Of a stretch of DNA of 53,181 nt, positions 14,786-24,625 are shown piece after piece. The translations under genes were made by a program, and so were the position numbers. The DNA is from Caldovatus aquaticus. Its GTDB lineage: Bacteria; Pseudomonadota; Alphaproteobacteria; Acetobacterales; Acetobacteraceae. How positions within the stretch are numbered: the stretch's first letter is position 1; the number at the start of each line of letters is the position of its first letter. The notes under the pieces are model-generated. The model saw only the letters and a program-made list of their open reading frames with translations, made no database searches and was not told the DNA's origin. The stretch covers positions 1 to 53,181 of the forward strand of contig NZ_JAHZUY010000017.1 in assembly GCF_019458025.1 (NCBI RefSeq). Reading direction: 5' to 3'.

Positions 14786-16456
14786 TCAGAACAGCCCGAC
14801 GATCCGCCCTGCCGCGTCGAGGCCGATCCGCTCGGCCGCCGGATGCTTCGGCAGGCCGGGCATGGTCATGATGTCCCCGCAGATCGCGACGACGAATCCG
14901 GCCCCGGCGCTGAGCCGCACCTCGCGCACCGGCAGCACGTGGCCCTCCGGCGCGCCGAGCAGGCCGGGATCGGCGGAGAAGCTGAACTGCGTCTTGGCGA
15001 CGCAGACCGGCAGGCGGCCGAAGCCCTGCTCCTCCCACCGCGCGAGGCGGGCGGCGACCGGCGGCGGGATCTGCACCTCCGCGGCGCGGTAGATCTCGCG
15101 CGCGATGGTGCGGAGCTTCCCGGCGAGCGGCATCGCCTCCGGATAGAGGGGGGTGAAGCGGGCGGTGCGCGCGGCGATCGCGGCCTGCACCGCGCGCGCG
15201 AGGTCGCGCGCCCCCGCCGCGCCGTCCGCCCAGTGGGTGCAGAGGACGGCCTCGACGCCGAGGCGCGCCATCGCCGCGCGCACCGCCGCGATCTCGGCCT
15301 CGGTGTCGGAGGTGAAGCGGTTGAGCGCGACGATCACCGGCAGGCCGAACTTGCCCATGTTCTCGACGTGACGCGCGAGGTTCGCCATGCCGCGCGCGAG
15401 CGCGCCGAGGTCCTCGCGCGCGAGCTCGGCCTTCGCCGCGCCGCCGTGCAGCTTCAGCGCCCGCACAGTGGCGACGATGACGCAGGCGGCGGGCGCGAGG
15501 CCGGCGGCGCGGCACTTGATGTGGAGGAACTTCTCGGCGCCGAGGTCGGCGCCGAACCCGGCCTCGGTCACCACCACCTCGGCAAGGCGCAGGCCGAGCC
15601 GCGTGGCGATCACGCTGTTGCAGCCGTGCGCGATGTTGGCGAAGGGCCCGCCGTGCACCAGCGCCGGCGATCCCTCCAGCGTCTGCACCAGGTTGGGCGC
15701 GAGGGCGTCGCGCAGCAGCGCCGCCATCGCGCCGTCCGCCTTGAGGTCGCGCGCGGTCACCGCGCTGCCGTCGCGGCGCTCGCCGACGATGATGCGGCCG
15801 AGCCGCGCCTGCAGGTCGGCGAGGTCGCGGGCGAGGCAGAGGATCGCCATCACCTCCGAGGCGGCGGTGATGTCGAAGCCGTCCTCGCGCGGCACGCCGT
15901 GGGCGGCGCCGCCGAGGCCGACGACCGTGTTCCGCAGGCTGCGGTCGTTCATGTCCATCGCCCGGCGCCAGCCGACGCGGCGCGGATCGAGGCCGAGGCC
16001 GTTGCCCCAGTGGAGATGGTTGTCCACCATCGCCGCGAGCAGGTTGTTGGCGCTGGTGACGGCGTGGAAGTCGCCGGTGAAGTGGAGGTTGATCTCCTCC
16101 ATCGGCGCGACCTGGGCGCGACCGCCGCCCGTGGCGCCGCCCTTGGTGCCGAAGCAGGGGCCGAGCGACGGCGCGCGCAGGCAGATCATCGCGCGCGTGC
16201 CGAGCGCGTTCAGCGCGTCGCCGAGGCCGATGGTGGTGGTGGTCTTGCCCTCGCCCGCGGCGGTCGGGTTGATGCCGGTGACAAGCACCAGCGCACCTTC
16301 GGGCCGCGCCTCGGCGGCGCGGACGAAATCGAGGTCGATCTTCGCCTTGTACCGGCCGTAGGGGATCAGCGCGGCATCGGGGATGCCGGCGCGCGCGGCG
16401 ATCTCCGCGATGGGGCGCAGCGGCGTGGCGCGCGCGATTTCGAGGTCCGTCGCCAT
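14786..16456 (-). CDS. fhs: Formate-tetrahydrofolate ligase
   Basis: Makes 10-formyl-tetrahydrofolate from formate, THF and ATP, feeding one-carbon metabolism. The protein has 556 residues, the usual length. The ATP-binding loop [15 protein letters not shown] is at 60-74, followed by [18 protein letters not shown] and the family block [35 protein letters not shown] and [13 protein letters not shown] are further signatures. The start at 16456 follows GGGAGATG with good spacing; an upstream in-frame ATG would add 39 residues unlike the family. It is convergent with the NepR-like gene, 19 bases apart. No other folate genes are adjacent. Confidence 0.96.
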   Translation of the reverse strand: MATDLEIARATPLRPIAEIAARAGIPDAALIPYGRYKAKIDLDFVRAAEARPEGALVLVTGINPTAAGEGKTTTTIGLGDALNALGTRAMICLRAPSLGPCFGTKGGATGGGRAQVAPMEEINLHFTGDFHAVTSANNLLAAMVDNHLHWGNGLGLDPRRVGWRRAMDMNDRSLRNTVVGLGGAAHGVPREDGFDITAASEVMAILCLARDLADLQARLGRIIVGERRDGSAVTARDLKADGAMAALLRDALAPNLVQTLEGSPALVHGGPFANIAHGCNSVIATRLGLRLAEVVVTEAGFGADLGAEKFLHIKCRAAGLAPAACVIVATVRALKLHGGAAKAELAREDLGALARGMANLARHVENMGKFGLPVIVALNRFTSDTEAEIAAVRAAMARLGVEAVLCTHWADGAAGARDLARAVQAAIAARTARFTPLYPEAMPLAGKLRTIAREIYRAAEVQIPPPVAARLARWEEQGFGRLPVCVAKTQFSFSADPGLLGAPEGHVLPVREVRLSAGAGFVVAICGDIMTMPGLPKHPAAERIGLDAAGRIVGLF

Positions 16457-16544
16457 GCGGCATCTCCCTGTCTCACCCGGCGCGGCCGGCACCACACCGC
16501 GCTTATCGCCGCCGGCGCCGCAGGACAAGGCGCAGCGCGGCCCG

Positions 16545-17487
16545 TCAGTGCCGGGTGGCCGGCGGACCGGCAAGCGCCTCGACAGCGGCGTGCAGCCCGT
16601 CGATGAAGAACGCGATCCAGGCGCGCACCGTATCGGGCGTCACGCCTTCCCGCATGGTCGCGAAGTGCGAGAGGAGGAGCAGATCCTCGCCGATCCGCTC
16701 GACGCGAATCCAGCGCGTCGCCGCCGTGATGGCGGCCAGCGCGCCATCCACCGGCCCTCGGGTGATGCTGAAGCCGACATTCAGTACCAGGTCGTGATGG
16801 AAGCCGGGCTCCACGTCGGGGTTCGGCGCCTCGAGATCGGCGCGGAAGCCCAGTCCGCCCCCCTAGCGACACATGCCAGATCGGCGATCCGTCATCCGGA
16901 CGCTCGGCAGCCAGACCCATGCTCCGCAACAGGATGCCGAGGCGCTCGGGCGTCAGGCCGCACCAGACCTCCGCCGGAAGGAGGCGCGTTGCCGCGCAGG
17001 TCTCGAGCTCGAGCGCAAGGCTCCCGTTGTGGCCGAAGGCCTCGGCGAGCGTCCCGAGCATCTCGCGGGCCGGGGCGACGCAGGACTCCCTGTCCGGGAC
17101 CTGGATCTCGCGGCGCCAGTTGACACGGCCGCGCGGCGGCAGCGCGAAGCCCCGGCGGCGCAGCACCGCGGCACGACGCCGAGCGCCGACCCCGAGATCG
17201 GCGGTCGGGCCGAAGCGATCGGAAGCGGCCTCAAGGATCACCGGCGAACAGGGCTCCGACCAGACCTGAACGAACGGCGCCCGGTCCGGACCGGGCAAGC
17301 ACGGCATGAGAACCAGAAAACGGTAGTCACCGACGGCCCAGCGGCGGTTCTGCTCCTCCGGCAGCCACAAGCATGTCTCGGCCAAGGCCCTGGCGAGACG
17401 GCGCTGCGGGCCGGCTGCCAAGGGCGAAGTTCCAGCCCTCGCGAGAATCCTGCGGCCGGCGCCGGGACGCGGAAACGGGGCGTGCAT
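16545..17487 (-). pseudogene. TY-Chap/YbjN-like protein gene with a frameshift at a C6/G6 run
   Basis: Two frames together encode one protein of about 313 residues. The first part (from 17487) includes FVQVWSEPCSPVILEAASDR and a block ending VNWRREIQVPDRESCVAPAR, resembling the N-terminal domain of TY-Chap proteins (chaperones related to type III secretion chaperones and YbjN). The second part, ITAATRWIRVERIGEDLLLL then [19 protein letters not shown], is YbjN-like. The reading frame breaks at a run of six C (plus strand, 16858-16863); with five the protein continues as SLGGGLGFRADLEAPNPD. The break may be a true mutation, a slippery phase-variable site or a homopolymer sequencing error. Base composition is somewhat lower in GC than the neighbours. 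Confidence 0.6.
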
Positions 17488-17645
17488 GGCCTACATTGTT
17501 CAATGCCTGATCGCGACGGCAAGGGCGGCGGGCGGCGCCGGCGCGGCTGGGACACGGCCACGTCGCGGGACCCGCGGCCCGGTCGGCGAGCGCGTCCGGT
17601 CCCGCCGCGGCGCGGCCTCGGCACACGCCCGAGGCGCGCCAGCGC

Positions 17646-19001
17646 TCAGTGGGCGACGTTCCGCGCCGCCTCGGCGTAGCCGACGCGACGCTCCGGCGGC
17701 ACGGGATGGCGGCCCGCCACGCGCTCGAGCAGCATCCGCGCATCGGCGGGCGAGCCGGCCTTCACCGCGGCGTCCAGGAAGAGCTGCTCCAGCACGTCCT
17801 GCTGCGCGTGGCTGCCGCCCATGCGGTGCATGATGCCAAGCACCGGGCGCATCGCCGCGAGCGCGCCGGCGTGGTCGCCGCGCCGGTGCGCGAGCACCGC
17901 CTCGCAGACCGGGATCGCCGCCTCGCGCACCACCGCCGCCACGGTGCCGTCGCGGGTCGCCGCGAATTCGCGCATCGCCTCCAGCATCCGCGCCGCCGCC
18001 TGGAAGCGCCCGGTGGCCGCGAGCGCCATCATCCAGTGCGGCAGGGTGAAGGCGGAGAGGCAGTCGCCGATCCGCGCCTCCGCCTTGTCGGCGAGCTCCA
18101 CCCAGCGATCGCCGACAGGCACGCCGCGCAATTCCAGCCGGAACAGCATCGAGGCGGCGTTCTGCACGTCGATGTAGAGGTCGGGCTGCATCTGCGTGAC
18201 CGGCGAGGCGAGGTCGCGGAACCGGCGGTCGTAGAGGTCGAGCACCGCATCCCACTCGCGCCGCTCCAGGTGATACAGGGCGCGGTGCCACCAGAGGTGA
18301 TGCTTGAGGTTGTTGGCCCCCTCCCAGTGCGGCTCGAGCCGCTCGATCCAGGCGATGCCCTCGCCGCGCCGGCCCTGCATCTCGAAGGTGTGCGCCACCG
18401 CGTGCGCCGCCCAGAGGTCGCCGCGGTCGAGCTCGATCGCGGCGCGGCCGGCGGCCTCGGCGATCAGGTAGTTGCCGCATTCCTCGTTGGCGAAGGAGCG
18501 GCAGGCGAGGACCGCGCCATAGCCCGGCAGCGTCGCCGACCAGCGCGGCAGCACGCGCTCCGCCGCGGCCAGCATCCGCTCCGGCGCGCCGAGCCAGAAG
18601 GCGTTGAAGTGGTGCAGGCGGAAGGCGAGGATGTCGTGCGGGTGCTCGGCCAGGATCTCCTCCCAGGTCGCGAGCGCGCGGTCGAGCGCGCCGGCGACCC
18701 AGTGGCCGAGCGCCGTGGCGTGCATGCGCTCGCGCGGGGTGGCGCGCTCGGTGGCGGCGAGCGCGCGCGCCTGCGCCGCCCGTGCCCGGTCGAGCTGGGC
18801 GCTGTTGTAGGCGAGCATGGCGAAGCTGCCGGCCAGAACCTGCGCCATGCCGCATTCCGGATCGGCGGCGAGCAACGCCTTGAGATGGGTCGAGGCGTCC
18901 AGGCGGTAGCGCAGATAAGCGGCGACGGTGGCGTCGAAGGCGGCGACGGCCTCCGCCGAGGCGGCGGTGAGCACCAGACCCTGGGCGTCGCGCAGCGTCA
19001 T
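17646..19001 (-). CDS. TTC38-like tetratricopeptide protein
   Basis: A helical-repeat protein of 451 residues matching the TTC38 (tetratricopeptide repeat 38) type seen in bacteria and animals. Family phrases include LALLAADPECGMAQVL-like and TPRERMHATALGHWVAG, then WEEILAEHPHDILAFRLHH, GYGAVLACRSFANEECGNY, AAHAVAHTFEMQGRRGEGI, HLWWHRALYHLERREWDAVL and a C-terminal MGGSHAQQDVLEQLFLDAA. No signal peptide is present, so it is likely cytoplasmic. The biochemical role is not established for the family. The start at 19001 was chosen because GAGGGAA precedes it; an upstream in-frame ATG would add 19 atypical residues. It stands alone on its strand. Confidence 0.8.
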   Translation of the reverse strand: MTLRDAQGLVLTAASAEAVAAFDATVAAYLRYRLDASTHLKALLAADPECGMAQVLAGSFAMLAYNSAQLDRARAAQARALAATERATPRERMHATALGHWVAGALDRALATWEEILAEHPHDILAFRLHHFNAFWLGAPERMLAAAERVLPRWSATLPGYGAVLACRSFANEECGNYLIAEAAGRAAIELDRGDLWAAHAVAHTFEMQGRRGEGIAWIERLEPHWEGANNLKHHLWWHRALYHLERREWDAVLDLYDRRFRDLASPVTQMQPDLYIDVQNAASMLFRLELRGVPVGDRWVELADKAEARIGDCLSAFTLPHWMMALAATGRFQAAARMLEAMREFAATRDGTVAAVVREAAIPVCEAVLAHRRGDHAGALAAMRPVLGIMHRMGGSHAQQDVLEQLFLDAAVKAGSPADARMLLERVAGRHPVPPERRVGYAEAARNVAH

Positions 19002-19253
19002 CCCGGTTCCCTCCCCGGCGGCGGACCGCCGGACGGCCGGCCGCAGCGCCGCCATCATGCCGCCGGATGGCGGCCGACGGGAAGGCGCCCCGCGCCGCCG
19101 CGTCCCCCGCCGCCCGGCCGCAACGCACGATACCCGCGGCGCAACCCGCGAAACCCGATTCCGGGCGCCGCGGCATCATCCGGAAACGCGCCCCCCTTAC
19201 CTCTTTCCGCGTCGGCCGGACAGGCCGCGACCTGAAGAGGAAGGACAGCGACC

Positions 19254-19619
19254 ATGACCACCCTCCGCAACGCCGCGCTGGCGTCCCTGCTGGCGCTCGG
19301 CACGACCCTCGGCGCCGCGCACGCCCAGGGCATCAGCGAGGCGGACCTCGGCACCTACGTTCCCCGCAGCGCCGGCAACGTCGTCGGCGGCGGCAGCGCG
19401 GCGCTGGTCGGCGGCGGCGACAACGCCGTGCTGCAGCACAGCGGCCAGGGGCCCGTGCAGTCCGGACGCCGCGCCCGCGCCTTCGGCAACGGCGGCGGCG
19501 TCGAGATCGAGTATCTCGATCCCGCGCCGTCCGGCCAGGGCCGCCCGGCCGCGCTGACGGGCGGCGGCGACGACAACTCCGTCGTGTACTTCGACGTGAT
19601 CCGCCCCGGCCGCGGCTGA
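19254..19619 (+). CDS. Small secreted protein with a duplicated Gly-rich motif
   Basis: A 121-residue protein with a clear signal peptide ending ...GTTLGAAHAQG, so it is probably periplasmic or secreted. The mature part has no family I recognise. It contains two related units: SAALVGGGDNAVLQHSGQG and, 55 residues later, PAALTGGGDDNSVVYFDVI, which suggests an internal duplication. The middle is rich in Gly, Arg and Asp. AAGGAC 8 bases before the ATG is a good ribosome binding site, so translation is likely. It is divergent from the TPR gene and convergent with dut. Confidence 0.65.
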   Translation: MTTLRNAALASLLALGTTLGAAHAQGISEADLGTYVPRSAGNVVGGGSAALVGGGDNAVLQHSGQGPVQSGRRARAFGNGGGVEIEYLDPAPSGQGRPAALTGGGDDNSVVYFDVIRPGRG

Positions 19620-19656
19620 GGCCGCACGGCGGGCAGGGCGGCGCGGCCGGCGCCGC

Positions 19657-20121
19657 TCAGCCCGTCCCGGTGCTGCCGAAGCCGCCCGCGCCGCGCGCCG
19701 TCTCCGGCAGCGCCGCCACCTCGCGCCAGGCGGCGCGCGTCACGGGCGCGAGCACGGCCTGGGCGATGCGCATGCCGCGTTCGATCGTGAAGGGCTCGGC
19801 GCCGGCGTTCAGCACGATCACCTGCACCTCGCCGCGATAGTCCTCGTCCACCGTGCCCGGGCTGTTGGGCAGCACGATGCCGTGGCGCAGCGCGAGGCCG
19901 GAACGCGGGCGGATCTGCAGCTCGTGGCCGGGCGGCAGCGCGACGCAGAGGCCGGTCGGGATCAGCGCCCGCCCGCCCGGCGGGACGGTGACCGGCTCCG
20001 TCACCGCGGCGAGCAGGTCCATCCCCGCCGCGCCGGGCGTCGCGTAGGCGGGCAGCGGCAGGCCCTCGGCGTGCGGCAGGCGGAGGACGGCGATCTCGGC
20101 CGAGGGCGCCATGCCGCTCAT
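19657..20121 (-). CDS. dut: dUTP diphosphatase
   Basis: Hydrolyses dUTP to dUMP and pyrophosphate, keeping uracil out of DNA and supplying dTMP synthesis. At 154 residues it has the trimeric dUTPase length. All five motifs are visible: [32 protein letters not shown] (with the catalytic Asp of motif III), [14 protein letters not shown] and the C-terminal GGFGSTGTG that closes over the active site. Its ATG overlaps the coaBC stop as ATGA, so the two are coupled; an internal ATG at 20112 is an alternative start. dut-coaBC pairing is common in Proteobacteria. Confidence 0.95.
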   Translation of the reverse strand: MSGMAPSAEIAVLRLPHAEGLPLPAYATPGAAGMDLLAAVTEPVTVPPGGRALIPTGLCVALPPGHELQIRPRSGLALRHGIVLPNSPGTVDEDYRGEVQVIVLNAGAEPFTIERGMRIAQAVLAPVTRAAWREVAALPETARGAGGFGSTGTG

Positions 20122-21317
20122 GCCAGCGCCGCGGCGATGCGCTCGGCGAGGCGCCGCGCCACCTCCTCCTTCGGCAGGCGGGGCCAGTGCTCCACGCCCT
20201 GCGCCGTCACCAGGTGCACCGCGTTCTCCCTCCCGCCCATCACGTCGCCGGAGACGTCGTTGGCGACGATCCAGTCGCAGCCCTTCCTGGCGCGCTTGGC
20301 AATGGCGTTCGCCACCACCTCCTCGGTCTCCGCCGCGAAGCCGACGACGAGGCGCGGCCGCCGCGGGTGCGCCGAGAGCGTCGCCAGGATGTCCGGGTTG
20401 AGCGCGAGGGCGAGCGGCGGCGGCGCCTGCCCCGGCACCTTCTTGAGCTTCTGTCCCGCGGCCGCAGCCACGCGCCAGTCCGCCACCGCCGCGGCGCAGA
20501 CCGCGACGTCGGCGGGCAGCGCCGCCTCGCAGGCGGCGAGCATCTCGCGCGCGCTCTCGACCCGCCGCACCGCGACACCGGGCGGGTCGGGCAGCGCGAC
20601 CGGGCCGGAGACGAGCGTGACACGCGCGCCGAGTGCGGCGAGCGCGGCGGCGATCGCGTGCCCCTGCCGGCCGGAGGAGCGGTTGGCGATGTAGCGCACC
20701 GGGTCGATCGCCTCGTGCGTCGGGCCGGAGGTGACGATGGCGTGCCGCCCGGCGAGCGGCCCGGCGCCGGGCGCGAGCAGCGCCTCGACGGCGGCGAGGA
20801 TCTCGGCCGGCTCGGCGAGGCGGCCGGGGCCGCTCTCCGGCTCGGCCATCGGTCCCTCGTTGGGGCCGACGCAATGCACGCCGCGCCCGCGCAGGGTGGC
20901 GAGGTTCGCCTGCGTCGCCGGGTGGGTCCACATGCTCGGGTTCATCGCCGGGGCGATCAGGACCGGCCGGTCGGTCGCGAGCAGCACCGTGCTGGCGAGG
21001 TCGTCGGCGAGGCCGAGCGCCATCTTCGCCATCAGGTCGGCGGAGGCCGGCGCCACCACGACGAGGTCGGGCTGGCGGGCGAGGCGGATGTGGCCGACCT
21101 CCGCCTCCTCGGCGAGCGACCAGAGGTCCTGGTGCACCGCCTCGCCGGTGATCGCCTGCAGGGCGTGCGGGGTGACGAAGCGGGCGCCGGCCGCGGTCAG
21201 CAGGCCGGTGACCGCGGCGCCCGCCTTGCGCAGCAGGCGGGCGAGCTCGAGCGCCTTGTAGGCGGCGACGCTGCCCGAGACGATCAGCAGCACGCGCTTG
21301 CCGGAAAGCGGGGTCAT
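20118..21317 (-). CDS. coaBC: Bifunctional phosphopantothenoylcysteine decarboxylase/phosphopantothenate-cysteine ligase
   Basis: Carries out two consecutive steps of coenzyme A synthesis. The N-terminal CoaC flavoprotein domain begins [20 protein letters not shown] and includes [20 protein letters not shown] and the PALNxxMW-type loop [10 protein letters not shown]. The C-terminal CoaB domain starts near residue 185 with [20 protein letters not shown], followed by [20 protein letters not shown] and KLKKVPGQ. The protein has 399 residues. The start MTPLSGKR (21317) lies 10 bases after TAGGCT (21333-21328 on the minus strand), a possible -10 box, giving a very short leader. It is followed by dut with a 4-base overlap. 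Confidence 0.95.
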   Translation of the reverse strand: MTPLSGKRVLLIVSGSVAAYKALELARLLRKAGAAVTGLLTAAGARFVTPHALQAITGEAVHQDLWSLAEEAEVGHIRLARQPDLVVVAPASADLMAKMALGLADDLASTVLLATDRPVLIAPAMNPSMWTHPATQANLATLRGRGVHCVGPNEGPMAEPESGPGRLAEPAEILAAVEALLAPGAGPLAGRHAIVTSGPTHEAIDPVRYIANRSSGRQGHAIAAALAALGARVTLVSGPVALPDPPGVAVRRVESAREMLAACEAALPADVAVCAAAVADWRVAAAAGQKLKKVPGQAPPPLALALNPDILATLSAHPRRPRLVVGFAAETEEVVANAIAKRARKGCDWIVANDVSGDVMGGRENAVHLVTAQGVEHWPRLPKEEVARRLAERIAAALA

Positions 21318-21371
21318 GGCGCGGCCGAGCCTAGCGCAGCCGGCCGGCCGCGGCCACACGGGCGGCCGCCG

Positions 21372-22127
21372 TCACAGCCGCCAGCCGGTGTGGATCGCGA
21401 CGATACCGCCCGAGAGGTTGCGCCAGGCCACCCGCTCGAGCCCCGCCCGCCGCATCATCGCGGCGAGCGTCTCCTGGTCGGGGAAGGTGCGGATGCTCTC
21501 GGCGAGGTATTCGTACGCGCCGCGGTCCCCGGCCACGCGCGCGCCGAGCGCCGGCAGCACGCGGAACGACCAGAGATCGTAGAGCGGCACCAGGGGCGCG
21601 ACCTCGAGGCGCGAGAACTCCAGGCAGTGGAAGCGCCCGCCCGGGCGCAGCACGCGCCGCGCCTCGGCGAGCACGGCGTCCTTGTCGGTGCAGTTGCGCA
21701 GGCCGAAGGCGATCGAGACCTTCTCCACCGAGCGGTCGGGCAGCGGCAGGCGCTCGGCGTCGGCGCAGAGGAAGGAGAGGCCGGCGGCGAGGCCGCGATC
21801 GAGCGCCCGGTTCTGCGCCACGGCGAGCATCGCCGGGTTGACGTCGGAGAGGATGACGCGCCCGGCGCCGCCCTCGAGCGCGGCAAAGGCGATGTCGCCG
21901 GTGCCGCCGGCGAGGTCGAGCAGCGTCTCCCGCGGGCTCGCCCCGATCGCGGCGACGAAGGCGCGCTTCCACAGCCGGTGCAGGCCGAGCGACATCAGGT
22001 CGTTCATCAGGTCGTAGCGCGGCGCCACGCTTTCGAACACCTGGCGCACCAGGCCGGCCTTGGCGGCGCGCGGCACCTCGCGGAAGCCGAAATCGGTGCT
22101 ATCGGAGGGGTCGCGATCGGCGATCAT
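21372..22127 (-). CDS. ubiE: Ubiquinone/menaquinone biosynthesis C-methyltransferase UbiE
   Basis: SAM-dependent methyltransferase adding the ring C-methyl group in quinone biosynthesis, 251 residues. Family signatures are [20 protein letters not shown] near the N-terminus, motif [33 protein letters not shown], and the C-terminal [16 protein letters not shown]. The start was set at MIADRDP (22127); an ATG 12 bases earlier falls inside TATGGT (22140-22135, minus strand), which looks like a -10 box and would give a leaderless transcript. Divergent from mutM, only 40 bp apart, so the promoters overlap the neighbouring coding starts. Confidence 0.96.
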   Translation of the reverse strand: MIADRDPSDSTDFGFREVPRAAKAGLVRQVFESVAPRYDLMNDLMSLGLHRLWKRAFVAAIGASPRETLLDLAGGTGDIAFAALEGGAGRVILSDVNPAMLAVAQNRALDRGLAAGLSFLCADAERLPLPDRSVEKVSIAFGLRNCTDKDAVLAEARRVLRPGGRFHCLEFSRLEVAPLVPLYDLWSFRVLPALGARVAGDRGAYEYLAESIRTFPDQETLAAMMRRAGLERVAWRNLSGGIVAIHTGWRL

Positions 22128-22167
22128 GCGCCGGACCATAGCGCCGCCGGGTGGAAGGGGAAGCCTC

Positions 22168-23016
22168 ATGCCGGAACTGCCGGAGGTCGAGACGGTGATG
22201 CGCGGGCTCGCCGCGGTGCTGACCGGGCGCCGCATCGTCCGCGTCGAGGTGCGCCGCGAAGGCATGCGCTTTCCCTTCCCGCCCGGGCTCAAGGAGCGGC
22301 TCGAGGGCCGGCGCGTGCTCGGCTTCCGCCGGCGCGGCAAGTACCTGCTGATGCGCCTCGAGGGCGGGGAGAGCCTGCTGATCCACCTCGGCATGTCGGG
22401 GCGGATGGTGGTGCGGCCGCGCGGCGCGGCGCCGGCGCCGCAGCCCGCGCCGCACGAGCACCTGACGCTCGAGACCGAGGACGGCCAGCGCGTCGGCTTC
22501 GTGGACCCGCGTCGCTTCGGCTGCGTGGACCTGGTGCCGACCGCGGAGGAGGACCGCCACCGGCTGCTGCGCGACCTCGGGCCGGAGCCGCTCGATCCCT
22601 CCTTCACGCCCGAGGTCCTGGCCGCCGCCCTCGCCGGGAAGCGCACCTCGATCAAGGCGGCGCTGATGGACCAGCGGGTGGTCGCGGGGATCGGCAACAT
22701 CTACGCCTGCGAGGTGCTGTTCCGCGCCGGCCTCTCGCCCCGCCGCGCCGCCTGCACGGTGCAGGGCGAGCGCGCCGCCCGGCTGGTCGCGGCGATCAAG
22801 GAGGTGCTCGGCGAGGCGATCGCCGCCGGCGGCTCCTCGCTGCGCGACTACGTGCGGGCGGACGGCGAGCTCGGCCTGTTCCAGCATCGCTTCAAGGTGT
22901 ACGACCGCGAGGGCCAGCTCTGCGAGCGCTGCCCCGGCCCGCCCGCCTGCCACGGCATCCGCCGCGTCGTCCAGGGCGGCCGGTCCACCTTCTACTGCCC
23001 GCGCACCCAGCGTTGA
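22168..23016 (+). CDS. mutM: Bifunctional DNA-formamidopyrimidine glycosylase/DNA-(apurinic) lyase
   Basis: Base-excision repair enzyme removing 8-oxoguanine and formamidopyrimidines, 282 residues. The N-terminal PELPEVETV supplies the catalytic Pro2 and Glu3, and the helix-two-turn-helix region includes [20 protein letters not shown]. The C-terminal zinc finger is unusual: Cys252 and Cys255 (CERC), then [13 protein letters not shown] with an extra Cys261, then [10 protein letters not shown], where the normal fourth ligand (CPxCQR) is Thr280. Cys261 could substitute as ligand. GGAAGGGG precedes the ATG. The lysine and asparagine DNA contacts otherwise look normal. Confidence 0.95.
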   Translation: MPELPEVETVMRGLAAVLTGRRIVRVEVRREGMRFPFPPGLKERLEGRRVLGFRRRGKYLLMRLEGGESLLIHLGMSGRMVVRPRGAAPAPQPAPHEHLTLETEDGQRVGFVDPRRFGCVDLVPTAEEDRHRLLRDLGPEPLDPSFTPEVLAAALAGKRTSIKAALMDQRVVAGIGNIYACEVLFRAGLSPRRAACTVQGERAARLVAAIKEVLGEAIAAGGSSLRDYVRADGELGLFQHRFKVYDREGQLCERCPGPPACHGIRRVVQGGRSTFYCPRTQR

Positions 23017-23042
23017 GCCGCCCGCCCCTCCTGCGCTAGACG
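23013..23042 (+). promoter_or_regulatory. Putative promoter of the enoyl-CoA hydratase gene
   Basis: TTGAGC (23013-23018, overlapping the mutM stop), an 18-base spacer and TAGACG (23037-23042) fit a sigma-70/73-type promoter with the sequence GCTAGAC around the -10 box. The same stretch holds GCCGCCCG/CGGGCGGC (23017-23024 and 23041-23048), an 8-bp inverted pair that may instead end mutM transcription. Confidence 0.4.
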
Positions 23043-23074
23043 GGCGGCGCCCGCAACCGGAGGAGCGACGCGCC

Positions 23075-23854
23075 ATGGCCGAATACGGCATGATCCTGGT
23101 CGAGACCAAGGGCCCGGTCGGCGTGATCCGCCTGAACCGCCCGCAGGCGCTGAACGCGCTCTGCGACCAGCTGATGGACGAGCTCGGCCAGGCGCTGCTC
23201 GCCTTCGACGCCGACGACGCGATCGCCGCCATCGTGCTGACCGGCAACGAGAAGGCCTTCGCCGCCGGGGCCGACATCAAGGAGATGCGCGACCGCACCT
23301 TTCCGGCCGTCTATCGCGACGACTGGATCGGCCAGAAGTGGGAGACGGTGCTCAGGGTGCGGAAGCCCGTGATCGCCGCGGTCGCCGGCTACGCCCTGGG
23401 CGGCGGCTGCGAGCTGGCGATGATGTGCGACATCATCCTCGCGGCCGAGAACGCGAAGTTCGGCCAGCCGGAGATCAATCTCGGCGTCATCCCCGGCGCG
23501 GGGGGCACGCAGCGCCTGACCCGCGCGGTCGGCAAGGCCAAGGCGATGGAGATGATCCTCACCGGCCGCATGATGGACGCCGCCGAGGCGGAGCGGTCGA
23601 ACCTGGTCGCGCGCGTGGTCCCGACCGACCAGCTCCTCCCCGAGGCGCTGAAGCTCGGCGAGAAGATCGCCGCCCTCTCCGCCCCCTCGGTCGCGATGGC
23701 GAAGGAGGCGGTGAACGTCGCCTACGAGACGACGCTGCGCGAGGGCGTGCGCTTCGAGCGGCGGCTGTTCCTCTCGCTGTTCGCGACCGAGGACCAAAAG
23801 GAGGGGATGGCGGCCTTCATCGAGAAGCGCAAGCCGGCCTTCCGCAACGCCTGA
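23075..23854 (+). CDS. Enoyl-CoA hydratase
   Basis: Crotonase-family enzyme of 259 residues that hydrates trans-2-enoyl-CoA in beta-oxidation. The oxyanion-hole segments [11 protein letters not shown] and [18 protein letters not shown] are present. Glu113 (GGGCELA) and Glu133 (GQPEINLG) are the two catalytic glutamates of true hydratases. The C-terminal helices end [20 protein letters not shown], characteristic of the short-chain hydratase group (EchA/PaaF/FadB-like). CGGAGGAGCG upstream is a strong ribosome binding site. This gene next to mutM, rpsT and dnaA is a usual neighbourhood in Rhodospirillales as I know it. The exact chain-length preference cannot be told. Confidence 0.93.
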   Translation: MAEYGMILVETKGPVGVIRLNRPQALNALCDQLMDELGQALLAFDADDAIAAIVLTGNEKAFAAGADIKEMRDRTFPAVYRDDWIGQKWETVLRVRKPVIAAVAGYALGGGCELAMMCDIILAAENAKFGQPEINLGVIPGAGGTQRLTRAVGKAKAMEMILTGRMMDAAEAERSNLVARVVPTDQLLPEALKLGEKIAALSAPSVAMAKEAVNVAYETTLREGVRFERRLFLSLFATEDQKEGMAAFIEKRKPAFRNA

Positions 23855-23889
23855 CGCCCCCTCCTCCGCGCGGGCGGCTGCCGCGCGCC

Positions 23890-23918
23890 TTGACGGGGCG
23901 GGGGGCGGCGTCTAGAAT
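23890..23918 (+). promoter_or_regulatory. Promoter of rpsT
   Basis: TTGACG (23890-23895), a 17-base spacer and TAGAAT (23913-23918) form the best housekeeping promoter in the window. Transcription starting near 23925 would leave a leader of about 80 bases before rpsT, room for the autogenous translational control known for S20 in other bacteria. Confidence 0.7.
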
Positions 23919-24003
23919 GCGCGCCTTCGCCGCGGACGGGGCCGCCTCCGGCCCCGCCGCGGGCCCATTCCTCGAACGACGACCGGTCCGAAACCACCCA
24001 GCC

Positions 24004-24294
24004 ATGGCGAACACGGCTTCCGCGCGCAAGCGCATCCGGCAGACGGAGAAGCGCACCGCCCGCAACAAGGCGCGCCGCTCGCGCGTGCGCACCTTCCTCC
24101 GCAAGGTCGAGCAGGCGATCGCCGGCGGCGACAAGACGGCGGCGCAGGCGGCGTTCCGCGCCGCGCAGCCGGAGCTGCACCGCGCCGCGACCAAGGGCGT
24201 GCTCCACCGCAACACGGTCGCGCGCAAGCTGTCCCGTCTCGCGGCGCGCATCAAGGCGATCGGCGAGGGCGGCGAGGCCGGCGCGCCGGCCTGA
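24004..24294 (+). CDS. rpsT: 30S ribosomal protein S20
   Basis: Primary 16S rRNA-binding protein of the small subunit, 96 residues. The start [20 protein letters not shown] is the family's MANxxSAKKRIRQxxxR pattern, followed by [19 protein letters not shown] and the conserved [19 protein letters not shown]. The C-terminus has a short Gly/Ala tail. It lies between enoyl-CoA hydratase and dnaA, with its own promoter upstream and hairpins downstream. Confidence 0.97.
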   Translation: MANTASARKRIRQTEKRTARNKARRSRVRTFLRKVEQAIAGGDKTAAQAAFRAAQPELHRAATKGVLHRNTVARKLSRLAARIKAIGEGGEAGAPA

Positions 24295-24312
24295 CACCGT
24301 CCGCGGCGGCGG

Positions 24313-24336
24313 GACGGGCGCGATCCGGCGCCCGTC
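24313..24336 (+). terminator. Hairpin after rpsT
   Basis: GACGGGCGC (24313-24321) and GCGCCCGTC (24328-24336) form a perfect 9-bp stem with a 6-base loop, 19 bases after the rpsT stop. No T run follows, but the stem strength and position fit termination. Confidence 0.6.
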
Positions 24337-24396
24337 GGCGCGTCGCCCTTCGTCGCGCGCGGATACCGGGAACCAGAGCCATCAGGAAGCAGGGCA

Positions 24397-24425
24397 CCGC
24401 CCGGCGGCCCTGAGGGCGGGGTTCT
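24397..24425 (+). terminator. Second hairpin between rpsT and dnaA
   Basis: CCGCCC (24397-24402) pairs with GGGCGG (24414-24419) and is followed by GGTTCTTC, a weak T-containing tail. It may back up the first hairpin. Confidence 0.4.
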
Positions 24426-24625
24426 TCGCCTCGCCCGGACCTGATGCATTCCGATCGCAGTTTGACGTTGGCGGGCCTTTCCTCCCGCGATATCGTCCGC
24501 CACCGCTCAGCGCGTATCCGTACCGATCATTGCGCCTTGGTGTCTCGGGCTAGGCGCGGGCGCGCGATCGGGACGGACCGTGGCGCAGGCGGAATCACGT
24601 CGGTCGAGGGTGGCCTGGACGTCGC
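24426..24625 (+). promoter_or_regulatory. dnaA upstream region
   Basis: This is the lower-GC part of the rpsT-dnaA gap. TTGACG at 24462-24467 is a good -35 box, but the best -10 candidate downstream (GATATC/TATCGT around 24489-24496) is at a poor distance, so the promoter is uncertain. No DnaA box (TTATCCACA or close variants) was found here, so there is no sequence evidence for a replication origin in this gap. Confidence 0.35.

Noticed and set aside
24295-24625. Replication origin beside dnaA
   Set aside because: No DnaA boxes or AT-rich unwinding element could be seen; in many alphaproteobacteria the origin lies elsewhere.
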